Shown here: positions 9,922-16,921 of the stretch, piece by piece
Position numbering within the stretch: position 1 is the first letter of the stretch
Layout: the number at the start of each line of letters is the position of its first letter
Source: Marinoscillum luteum
GTDB lineage: Bacteria > Bacteroidota > Bacteroidia > Cytophagales > Cyclobacteriaceae
Reading direction: 5' to 3'
DNA: 64,000 nucleotides
Assembly (NCBI RefSeq): GCF_044005705.1
Contig: NZ_JBIPKE010000015.1
Location: 434,001 to 498,000 of the forward strand
Notes under the pieces: model-generated
Told to the model about the DNA's origin: nothing
The model's input: the letters and a program-made list of their open reading frames with translations, nothing else
The model's database searches: none
Translations under genes and position numbers: made by a program

Positions 9922-10305
9922 TCAGTTACCGGCTGGGTCAAGATTACTTTCTGTCAGTTTCGCCAAAGAAAAAGCTGCAATGGCCATGACTAAATCCCTT
10001 ACGGCCACATCTACATAACTCCAGCTGAAAATTAATGTCAGGGCAATAGCCACCAACCAGGCCGAAACGATGTAAGCCCCGATATTTGTTTTGGTCAAAA
10101 CCAAAATCCCAGCAACAATTTCAATGATGCCCACCACCATCATAAAGATGGAAGGATCAAAAGGAAGCATCCCTGCAAATCCCTCCGGTATATACTGACT
10201 CCAATTGGTTAAGAGGTTAGAAAATTTGTCCAGACCCGCCACAATGGGTACCAGTCCAAAGGTGTATTTCAATACATTTTTAACAAATTGTACGTTCGTG
10301 TTCAT
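9922..10305 (-). CDS. DoxX-like integral membrane protein
   Basis: 127 aa with four predicted membrane helices: about residues 10-25 (weak), 50-70 (IFMMVVGIIEIVAGILVL), 75-95 (YIVSAWLVAIALTLIFS) and 100-115 (LVMAIAAFSLA). Size and GLDKF-type beginning fit the DoxX/DoxD-like family, small inner-membrane proteins often linked to redox or stress genes. It is the first gene of a two-gene unit with folE and is divergent from an ECF sigma factor, which suggests control by that sigma factor. The substrate or partner is unknown. The family assignment rests on helix layout and length, so it is moderately sure. Confidence 0.75.
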   Translation of the reverse strand: MNTNVQFVKNVLKYTFGLVPIVAGLDKFSNLLTNWSQYIPEGFAGMLPFDPSIFMMVVGIIEIVAGILVLTKTNIGAYIVSAWLVAIALTLIFSWSYVDVAVRDLVMAIAAFSLAKLTESNLDPAGN

Positions 10306-10368
10306 GATTCTAAAAATTTTGATTGTTGTTAATCTGTTACACCCATTGGATAGCAGACTCCGGAAAAG

Positions 10369-10386
10369 GATACAGTATTTTGTATC
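10369..10386. promoter_or_regulatory. Palindrome GATACA-N6-TGTATC in divergent promoter region
   Basis: Perfect six-base arms at 10369-10374 and 10381-10386, lying between the divergent doxX-folE and ECF sigma genes. The symmetry and position suggest an operator for a dimeric regulator. No known operator is recognised with confidence. Confidence 0.4.
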
Positions 10387-10428
10387 TTTTTTAAAGGTTT
10401 AGGCATCTAACAGGCAAACCACAGCAAA

Positions 10429-11094
10429 ATGGAAGCTATAAACATCAACGACTTCAGTGATCATCAAATAAAAGATGCAGACGTCATCAAACGCATACTG
10501 AGCGGCGAGAAGGAGCTCTATGAGATTTTGGTAAGACGCAACAATCAAAGACTGTATCGTGTCATCAGAAGCTATATAAAGGAAGAAACCGAGATAGAAG
10601 ATGTCATGCAAAACAGCTATATCAAAGCGTATAACAAACTGTATCAATTCAACTCAGATTCTCAATTTTCAACCTGGCTCATTCGCATTGCCATCAATGA
10701 ATCATTGGCCGAATTGAAAAAGAAAGGAAAAACACTTTATTTAAACAACAAGGACATCAACGATGACCTCATATTGGAAATCCCAGACCATAGACAACTC
10801 AATCCTCAAGAAAAGATGGCGCAAACCGAAACCAAATACCTGCTGGAAAATGCTATTGACCAATTGAGCATAAAATACAGAACCGTTTATGTGATGAAAG
10901 AGGTAGAAGAGATCAGTCTGAAAGAAATTGCAACCACCCTGAACATCAGCGTTGCCAATGTGAAAATCAGATTGCACCGGTCCAAAGAAATGCTCAAAGA
11001 ATCTTTATTGAAGCTCACCAACAATACAGACGTTTTTGAATTTGGATACAGCAGGTGTGACCGGGTAACCGAAAAAGTAATGAGCAGCATATAG
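10429..11094 (+). CDS. ECF-type RNA polymerase sigma factor
   Basis: 221 aa. Region 2 is clear (YEILVRRNNQRLYRVIRS, then EDVMQNSYIKAYNKLYQF, then FSTWLIRIAINE), followed by a linker and region 4 (LSIKYRTVYVMKEVEEISLK, then IATTLNISVANVKIRLHRS). It should direct RNA polymerase to a small set of stress promoters. No anti-sigma gene lies next to it. The C-terminal tail FGYSRCDRVTEKVM holds a single cysteine that could sense redox state, a speculation based only on its position. It is divergent from doxX-folE, which it may activate. A G-free A/T-rich stretch precedes the ATG, as is common where Shine-Dalgarno sites are weak. Confidence 0.93.
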   Translation: MEAININDFSDHQIKDADVIKRILSGEKELYEILVRRNNQRLYRVIRSYIKEETEIEDVMQNSYIKAYNKLYQFNSDSQFSTWLIRIAINESLAELKKKGKTLYLNNKDINDDLILEIPDHRQLNPQEKMAQTETKYLLENAIDQLSIKYRTVYVMKEVEEISLKEIATTLNISVANVKIRLHRSKEMLKESLLKLTNNTDVFEFGYSRCDRVTEKVMSSI

Positions 11095-11202
11095 TGTACC
11101 CAGGTCAACGATGCTGCTGGCTCCCGACATATTTGCATTATTGAATTCACTTAATCATTCTGGAAGCCCACATAAATTAGGCATTGGAAATCATCAAAAG
11201 CT

Positions 11203-11245
11203 TTAAGGAGGGGTAGAAATGGCTCAAGTCAGAATCTTGTGTTAA
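11203..11245 (+). other. Strong Shine-Dalgarno followed by an 8-codon reading frame
   Basis: TAAGGAGGGG lies just before an ATG at 11219, whose frame (MAQVRILC) stops at 11245. It lies about 105 bases before the aldo/keto reductase start. Such a strong ribosome site is unusual in this window. It could be a leader peptide, a decayed gene start, or chance. Confidence 0.2.
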
Positions 11246-11351
11246 TATTAGGTACTGATTAAGGTCAAAATCCAAACCTTTTGTAAGGGCTATTGTTTGA
11301 GAAACAAGCCCGCATCAAATCAGGTTTTAACGAACGCTAATATTTTCAAAA

Positions 11352-12335
11352 ATGCAATACAGAAAGCTAGGAGACAGTGACCTCAACGTATCAGTAATCA
11401 CTTTTGGCGCCTGGGCCGCCGGAGGATGGATGTGGGGCAAAACAGAGCGTAGCCAGGCTGTGGATGCCATACGATCCGCATATGATCAGGGAGTCACCTC
11501 CATAGACACCGCTCCCATCTACGGACAAGGTACCAGTGAAGAGATTGTGGGAGAAGCCATCAAAGACATTCCCAGGGATCAAGTACAGATCCTGACCAAA
11601 TTTGGAATGAGATGGGATACCTCCAGGGGCGACTTCTTTTTTGCCAGCAAAGACAATAGTGGTAAAGACATGGATATCTATAAATATGCAGGGAAGGAAA
11701 GTGTAATCAAAGAATGTGAAGACAGTCTGAAACGCTTGAAAACTGATTACATTGACTTATACCAGATCCACTGGAACGACTCCACCACCCCTATCATAGA
11801 AACCTTTGAAGCCGTGGCCAGCCTGATAGAGCAGGGTAAAGTAAGGCATGCGGGAGTATGCAACTACACCGCTGCTCAGATGGCAGAGGCCGAAAAAGCC
11901 GTAAAGCTGGTTTCGAATCAGATTCCCTTCAGCATGGTCAACAAAAAAGTAGAAGATGAAACCGTACCCTACTGCATAGCCAATAACAAATCTGTACTGG
12001 CCTATAGTCCTCTCGAGCGAGGACTACTCACAGGGAAAATCAAGCCCGGTCAGAAATTTCAGGAGGGTGATCACCGCTCTACCAATAGATTCTTCACCGA
12101 AGAAAGTATTCTGAAAACCAATGCATTCCTGGAAAAAATCAAACCCCTGGCAGATGAGAAAGGTGCTACACTGGCTCAGCTGGTGCTCAAGTGGACAATA
12201 GAGCGCCCGGGAATCACCATCGCTCTGGCGGGTGCGAGAGATGCCACTCAGTCTGTACAAAATGCAGGCGCAGCGGCCCTGAACCTTTCCACGGAGGAGA
12301 TTACCTTCATCAATTCAGCACTTTCCGAAATCTGA
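11352..12335 (+). CDS. Aldo/keto reductase
   Basis: 327 aa NADPH-dependent oxidoreductase of the TIM-barrel AKR superfamily, acting on carbonyl compounds. The catalytic tetrad is visible: D52 (SIDTAP), Y57 (IYGQG), K83 (ILTKFG) and H140 (YQIHWND). The C-terminal cofactor region is IALAGARDATQSVQNAGA. The sequence is closest in style to the AKR11/YajO-type group (MQYRKLGDSDLNVSVITFG). It is cytoplasmic, with no signal peptide. It is a single gene with a rho-independent terminator just downstream. Position among redox-stress genes fits detoxification of aldehydes, but the substrate cannot be read from sequence. Confidence 0.95.
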   Translation: MQYRKLGDSDLNVSVITFGAWAAGGWMWGKTERSQAVDAIRSAYDQGVTSIDTAPIYGQGTSEEIVGEAIKDIPRDQVQILTKFGMRWDTSRGDFFFASKDNSGKDMDIYKYAGKESVIKECEDSLKRLKTDYIDLYQIHWNDSTTPIIETFEAVASLIEQGKVRHAGVCNYTAAQMAEAEKAVKLVSNQIPFSMVNKKVEDETVPYCIANNKSVLAYSPLERGLLTGKIKPGQKFQEGDHRSTNRFFTEESILKTNAFLEKIKPLADEKGATLAQLVLKWTIERPGITIALAGARDATQSVQNAGAAALNLSTEEITFINSALSEI

Positions 12336-12348
12336 AATCAATGAAACT

Positions 12349-12385
12349 AAAGGAGCCTCCAACCGGTAGCTCCTTTGGGTTTTTA
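12349..12385. terminator. Terminator between convergent genes
   Basis: AAAGGAGC (12349-12356) pairs with GCTCCTTT (12369-12376), 12-base loop, followed by a T run on the plus strand. It lies between the aldo/keto reductase and the convergent regulator gene. Confidence 0.8.
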
Positions 12386-13144
12386 CTTATCTAATGTCGT
12401 GATTTGATAGGCGCAACGTCTGGCCCCTTGTACGATATGCTCCACCCGCTCCACCTTCACTCCTTCACCAAGGGTTTGCCTGAAGTTCTGAAGTTCGGCT
12501 TGGCAAAAGCCCTGGCAACGGGTAGCTGCTGCACAGATGGGACAATGGTTCTCCACCAAAAAATAAAGATCTCCGTCCTGATACCACTCAGCCATATAGC
12601 CCTCCGCTGAGCGAATGCTTACCAGATAGTCCAGACGATCCTCCAGACGGCCCATTCCCTCCACACCTGACTGGTATTGCTTCAAAGTTTCCTGCTCTCT
12701 CGACTGGATGAGCCGATCTAAACCCTCTTGTCCAAACAACGCCTTAACGGAAGTGAGCAACTGTAGCGTCAGTTCGGCATGAGCATCAGGAAAAAGCCCA
12801 AAACCAGCTGCTGTGATTTGATACAGTATAATCGGCCTACCCACCCCCTTCGACTGACTTTCGGAGGAAATCCACCCCTCTTCCATCATCCGCATGAGGT
12901 GCTGTCGGGCACCCTCATTGGTCAGTCCCATCTCGCCGGCTAAAACAGCCGCAGGTTGTGCGCCATGCATTTTCAAATACATAAGCATTCGCTTCTGCGT
13001 TTGATTCAAAGAGACAAAACCAAGGGCTGAATATTTTTCCAAGTTTTTACTTGTTTTATTATGCAAATAAAATACTTTTGCCACGTGACAGCAAGGGATC
13101 AGCCAAAAAGTGTCACAAAACTTTCTTTCAAAATCATAAAACAC
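12383..13144 (-). CDS. SufR-like helix-turn-helix regulator with C-terminal cysteine cluster
   Basis: The longest frame gives 253 aa, but its first 35-50 residues translate the sodA promoter region and look non-coding. The real start is probably internal: TTG at 13042 or 13009, or ATG at 12988. A winged HTH follows (TQKRMLMYLKMHG, then LAGEMGLTNEGARQHLMRMM, then GWIS, then GVGRPIILYQIT). The C-terminal part has HCPICAAATRCQGFC and a late ARRC, a set of cysteines like the Fe-S-binding part of SufR-type repressors. It is divergent from sodA with only a few bases between the open frames. A palindrome on the sodA -33 element is its likely operator. Role inferred: Fe-S or redox-sensing control of superoxide dismutase and of itself. 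Confidence 0.85.
   Translation of the reverse strand: MFYDFERKFCDTFWLIPCCHVAKVFYLHNKTSKNLEKYSALGFVSLNQTQKRMLMYLKMHGAQPAAVLAGEMGLTNEGARQHLMRMMEEGWISSESQSKGVGRPIILYQITAAGFGLFPDAHAELTLQLLTSVKALFGQEGLDRLIQSREQETLKQYQSGVEGMGRLEDRLDYLVSIRSAEGYMAEWYQDGDLYFLVENHCPICAAATRCQGFCQAELQNFRQTLGEGVKVERVEHIVQGARRCAYQITTLDK
13040..13053. promoter_or_regulatory. Palindrome CAAGT-N4-ACTTG overlapping the sodA -33 element
   Basis: Perfect five-base arms. The last three bases are the TTG of the predicted sodA -33 box, so a bound dimer would block RNA polymerase. The divergent HTH regulator is the obvious candidate. The site is in the N-terminal part of the longest frame for that regulator, which argues for a shorter protein. 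Confidence 0.55.
13051..13080 (+). promoter_or_regulatory. Bacteroidota-type promoter of sodA
   Basis: TTG at 13051-13053, a 19-base spacer and TACTTTTG at 13073-13080 match the TTTG / TAnnTTTG consensus. The transcript would start near 13085, about 67 bases before the ATG. A GTGACA...TGTCAC inverted repeat lies further downstream in the leader. Confidence 0.65.
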
Positions 13145-13151
13145 TGAAATT

Positions 13152-13763
13152 ATGTCTTTCGAACTACCTGCATTACCCTATGCATACAATGCACTGGATG
13201 CCCATATCGATACAGCTACCATGGAGATTCACCACACCAAGCACCATCAGGCTTATGTGAATAAGCTCAATGATGCCATCAAAGGCACTGAGGCAGAAGG
13301 GAAATCCCTGGAAGAAATCATTAAAAACATCAGCAAATTTGGAGCTGGAGTGCGCAACAATGGCGGAGGTCATTACAACCACTCACTTTTCTGGACCATT
13401 CTTTCGCCCAGCCCTGCCAAAGCCCCTGAAGGTGCGCTCAAGGCAGCCATTGATAAAAAATGGGGAAGTTTGGAGGATTTCAAAACGCAATTCGAACAAG
13501 CAGCGGCTACCCGCTTTGGGTCTGGCTGGGCATGGCTCTATGTCACTGCCGATGGTGAGGTGGCCATTGCCTCCACGCCCAATCAGGACAATCCTTTGAT
13601 GGATGTGAATCCTGAGAATGGCACACCTATTCTTGGATTGGATGTTTGGGAACATGCCTATTACCTGAAGTACCAAAACAAACGACCGGATTACATCACT
13701 GCTTTTTGGAATGTATTGGACTGGAAAGCTGTAGAGGCCAATTATGCCAAAGTGGTAGGCTAA
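13152..13763 (+). CDS. sodA: Superoxide dismutase, Mn/Fe family (Mn type by motif)
   Basis: 203 aa, normal length. It converts superoxide to oxygen and hydrogen peroxide. Metal ligands are visible: H27 in MEIHHTKHH, the His in GGGHYNHSLFW, and Asp and His in DVWEHAYY. The GG before HYNH and the glutamine in TPNQDNPLM favour manganese over iron, although cambialistic use cannot be excluded. There is no signal peptide, so it is cytoplasmic. It has its own promoter and a strong terminator, so it is monocistronic. It is divergent from a cysteine-rich HTH regulator that probably controls it. The ATG follows an A-rich leader. Confidence 0.97.
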   Translation: MSFELPALPYAYNALDAHIDTATMEIHHTKHHQAYVNKLNDAIKGTEAEGKSLEEIIKNISKFGAGVRNNGGGHYNHSLFWTILSPSPAKAPEGALKAAIDKKWGSLEDFKTQFEQAAATRFGSGWAWLYVTADGEVAIASTPNQDNPLMDVNPENGTPILGLDVWEHAYYLKYQNKRPDYITAFWNVLDWKAVEANYAKVVG

Positions 13764-13786
13764 GCCTAACTCCATAAATCTCTCTC

Positions 13787-13850
13787 ACAAAGGTACATAA
13801 TGGGTATGCTCGATAAAATCGCCTCCCATTCTGTACCTTTGTCGTTTTTA
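13787..13850 (+). terminator. Rho-independent terminator of sodA
   Basis: ACAAAGGTACA (13787-13797) pairs with TGTACCTTTGT (13832-13842); inner AATGGG pairs with CCCATT (13825-13830). A T run follows at 13845-13849. Confidence 0.85.
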
Positions 13851-13893
13851 TAAAAAATCAAAACTGCCCAGCAGACCAAAAGACCCACAAAGA

Positions 13894-14451
13894 ATGAACA
13901 TCCTCATTTTCAATGGTTCATTAGAAAGCCAATCCAACACCACACCTACCCGCATTGCCCGGGCCTTTACAGATCATCTGGAGCAGCGTGGAGCTACGGT
14001 TACGACGTTTCACCTATCCGAGGCTGGCATTCCGCTCTTCGATTTTAGTTTTGAAGAAACTCCATCATCAGTTGTGGACATGGTGAATACTTTCAGAGCC
14101 GCAGATATGCACATTTGGCTCACTCCACTCTATCATGGCAGTATGACTGGTGCCATGAAAAACTGCCTTGATTGGTTAGAAATCAGCGCACGTGAAGAAG
14201 TTCCTTACCTGACCAATAAGATCATCGGGCTCGTCTGTTGGGCCGATGGTGCCCAGGCTATGCAGGGCATTAATGCTATGGATGCTGTAGCAAAGGCGTT
14301 GCGGGCATGGGTGCTTCCTTACAGCATTCCCATCGTTCGCGGCAATCTTTTTGTAGCCGATAATCAGGAAATGAGCCCCGACTACCTTGAAAAAATCGAA
14401 TTAATGTCTACGCTGCTCAGTGATCGACAACCTATTAATTTCACCATTTAG
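13894..14451 (+). CDS. NADPH-dependent FMN reductase family protein
   Basis: 185 aa flavodoxin-fold oxidoreductase. The N-terminal strand and phosphate loop ILIFNGSLESQSNTTPTRIA bind FMN. The PLYHGSMTGAMKNCLDWLE motif is the second flavin-contact loop, typical of the SsuE/ArsH/azoreductase group that reduces flavins or quinones with NAD(P)H. It is cytoplasmic and a single gene after the sodA terminator. Position near sodA and the aldo/keto reductase is consistent with a redox-stress role, but the acceptor is unknown. The ATG immediately precedes the conserved strand, so the start is secure. Confidence 0.93.
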   Translation: MNILIFNGSLESQSNTTPTRIARAFTDHLEQRGATVTTFHLSEAGIPLFDFSFEETPSSVVDMVNTFRAADMHIWLTPLYHGSMTGAMKNCLDWLEISAREEVPYLTNKIIGLVCWADGAQAMQGINAMDAVAKALRAWVLPYSIPIVRGNLFVADNQEMSPDYLEKIELMSTLLSDRQPINFTI

Positions 14452-14603
14452 CATCACCCAGGCATAGGATTTCAGTACCCAAATAGAGTGATTTTCAGAG
14501 GTTGAATGGGAGTTTTTTCATAAGTCTTTAAAAAATATCAGTCTCAACACGTATCTTTATAGCGACAAGCCACTTTAATCCTTTAACTAATCTTTTTAAA
14601 GAA

Positions 14604-15077
14604 ATGAAAAAAGTAAAACAAACCCTGCTATTGATCGCTGTTGCGTCCATGTCTGCTTTTATGAGCTGTGGACCTGATGATGGTGGCGACAAAACTGAAA
14701 AAGAAGTATTGACAGAAGCACTGGTATCCACTACATGGACGGCTGATGCCTCAGTAACTGATGTTTCAGGAGTCAATGGCACGTTCGACATTGGGACCTT
14801 CACAATTAAGTTTACTGAAACAGCTGATGGTCTGGCGTTTACCTTAGGTGGCGACATCAGCAGCTATATTACTGGCGGAACTTTTTCTGTGAGTGAGGCT
14901 GGTGATATCTCTAATATTCTTGTTAATTCAGCATCAGCTGAATTATCTGCTTCAGTTACCAGTTTTGTGGTAAATGCAGCTAGAACCTCTGTTTCTCTCA
15001 ACATTAATGTGACAGAAGCAGGTGCAAGAGTTGGTGGCATTGGTCAGTACGTACTGGTATTTAGTGCTGGTTCTTAA
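14604..15077 (+). CDS. Small beta-rich lipoprotein
   Basis: 157 aa. A signal peptide with lipobox SAFMSCG places the mature N-terminus at the cysteine (about residue 22), so it is membrane-anchored. The acidic linker GPDDGGDKTEKE is typical of surface-exposed Bacteroidota lipoproteins. The rest is Ser/Thr/Val-rich with alternating hydrophobic residues, suggesting a beta sandwich or lipocalin-like fold. It starts with a STTWTADAS segment resembling the STWT opening of lipocalin-like proteins. The family is not recognised. It has its own terminator, so it is monocistronic. Confidence 0.8.
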   Translation: MKKVKQTLLLIAVASMSAFMSCGPDDGGDKTEKEVLTEALVSTTWTADASVTDVSGVNGTFDIGTFTIKFTETADGLAFTLGGDISSYITGGTFSVSEAGDISNILVNSASAELSASVTSFVVNAARTSVSLNINVTEAGARVGGIGQYVLVFSAGS

Positions 15078-15100
15078 TCAGATTTAGAAAATTCAAACTA

Positions 15101-15131
15101 TAAAAAGCTGTCCATAACGGACAGCTTTTTT
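15101..15131 (+). terminator. Rho-independent terminator
   Basis: AAAAAGCTGTCC and GGACAGCTTTTTTT form a ten-base-pair stem with a short ATAAC loop and a T run, downstream of the lipoprotein gene. Confidence 0.88.
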
Positions 15132-15189
15132 TATGCCTGAGAAAGTTGTTTGGCTGTGTCTAAGGAATCCACCCAAACTGAGCAACCAA

Positions 15190-16563
15190 TCAAAGACCCT
15201 CTTTCATTCGCTCCACCACATCCAGGAACTGATCAATTTCCAATCGCTTAGCCAGAATTCTCTTATCCGCATCCAGCAGGTAGATTCTGGGGGTGCTCCG
15301 CACATCATAGGAAACCCTGAAATAACTCTTGCCTGTAGGGTCTATCAGGTGAACCCACATGGGGTTGTGACTTGCTACAAATTTCTTCCAACGGCTCACA
15401 TCAGTAGTGGTACAAAGGGCTACCACTGTAATGTCCAGCTCAGCCATCCGGCCGTCCACTTCTTCCAGTTTTTTCACTGATTTCTTACAATGCCCACAGT
15501 CAGGGTCGTAAATAAATAGCAGAGTGTACCCGGTTTGAATGTCTGAAAATGAAAAAGCCTGCATCAGCGTATCCACCGCATTGATCGGTGGTGCCTGTTT
15601 GCCAATGAGATTCGGCTTCACATAGGCTACTTCCTCTCTGAGGGTCTTCTCGTACTCCTCTGAAATCCACGATGCCCTACCTGTCAGGTAGAAGTTTTCA
15701 ATCATGTGAACCATCACAGCATCCATCCCCATCACCTTAGACTCGGCATATTTCTTAAATAGGGTCACCAACCAATACCTGAAAGATTCCTCGTCATGCT
15801 TGATCTGACCAAAAAACCAATCCAACTCTCTGATCAGGCTGTCCGGCTGCTGAATCACCACCTCATCAAAATACTTGGTCACCTTAGGGTAAAGCAGTGG
15901 AGTTCTCAGCAGGCGACGATCCTGTAGCTGCCCCTCCTCAAAGAAATGACTCTTATAAAAAGTATAACGCTGCTTTTTCCGCTGTGATTCATCGCTAATG
16001 CTATCCAGGGATGGTACGTCGGGATCTCGCATCAGTCGCAAAAAAGCCGCCACAAATGACTGGTCGTTCTCCGAAATGAGCTTTTTCCTCACATCCTCCA
16101 TTTGTACATTCAGCTCACGAATATCCTTCATGATCCGCACCGAATCTTCACCAGTCGCTTCCTTGAGGCGCTCCACAAAAGACCTTTGCTTCTTTTGTAA
16201 CCCACCTATCTCCACCTGAAAACTCCTAAAAAGTTCATTTTCCTTGGAACCACTCACTTTGAGTTGATCATAACCTCCGGACACACTGGTTTCCAATCCA
16301 AATGACTTCCCATCCATTACGAACTCAAAATAATAGCTGGGAGTATATATAAAGTATATCCCCTGTCTAGGCTGATTTACCTTCATCGAAAACCGATCTT
16401 CACTGACAGGCAGTGTATCCATCAGGTATTTCTGATGACCAAAGTGATAACCTATGTAGGCAATTGAGTCTTTGAAATCCTTTATTCTGAAATTGATCTC
16501 TGCAGACTGACCCTGGCTTAAATATGGAGCAATCCAAAGGATCATCAGGACGATTTTTCTCAT
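15190..16563 (-). CDS. Secreted DUF4369/DUF5106-type protein with thioredoxin domain (TlpA-like)
   Basis: 457 aa from the ATG at 16563. The frame extends to 16626, but MRKIVLMILWIAPYLSQGQ is a proper signal peptide, so the internal start is chosen. The N-terminal part (AEINFRIKDFKDSIAYIGYH) matches the DUF4369 beta domain that precedes thioredoxin domains in Bacteroidota. A helical middle follows (about 140-330). The C-terminal thioredoxin fold has the redox motif DCGHCKKS and the cis-Pro region VRSTPRIYLLD. It is likely a periplasmic disulfide reductase or isomerase. It is convergent with the lipoprotein gene and stands alone. Confidence 0.9.
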   Translation of the reverse strand: MRKIVLMILWIAPYLSQGQSAEINFRIKDFKDSIAYIGYHFGHQKYLMDTLPVSEDRFSMKVNQPRQGIYFIYTPSYYFEFVMDGKSFGLETSVSGGYDQLKVSGSKENELFRSFQVEIGGLQKKQRSFVERLKEATGEDSVRIMKDIRELNVQMEDVRKKLISENDQSFVAAFLRLMRDPDVPSLDSISDESQRKKQRYTFYKSHFFEEGQLQDRRLLRTPLLYPKVTKYFDEVVIQQPDSLIRELDWFFGQIKHDEESFRYWLVTLFKKYAESKVMGMDAVMVHMIENFYLTGRASWISEEYEKTLREEVAYVKPNLIGKQAPPINAVDTLMQAFSFSDIQTGYTLLFIYDPDCGHCKKSVKKLEEVDGRMAELDITVVALCTTTDVSRWKKFVASHNPMWVHLIDPTGKSYFRVSYDVRSTPRIYLLDADKRILAKRLEIDQFLDVVERMKEGL

Positions 16564-16921
16564 CGCAAGCAAGTTGTTTTTGAAATAATGAAGACACGCC
16601 GCCATTGCACCTCTTGACGACCACAATGTTCGCCATAAATTTAGAAATTCCTGAAGTCAATCGAACACGAAAAGAGACCAATATCCAGTGATTTTATGAT
16701 CGAAAATGTGGATTTTTCAATAGAGTTTTAATTACTTTGAAAAATCATCAATTTATATAGCCTATTTTTTTAGTTATTTGCATTTATTCAATGGTTAATA
16801 GGATAAATTGTTAATATTGAAATAATGTTTGGTGAAACGAGTGTTTTCTAGTTTTTCATTTTATTTGAAGAGACAAATTCAGTATTTTTAAGGTTGGTTT
16901 AACAATAACATATTTCTATAA
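16564..16921. other. AT-rich intergenic region before gltB
   Basis: 358 bases between divergent genes, very AT-rich from 16730 on. Several TAnnTTTG-like fragments occur (for example TTACTTTG and TAATGTTTG) but none has a clean spacing, so the gltB promoter is not pinned down. No RNA gene or ORF was seen. Confidence 0.6.
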
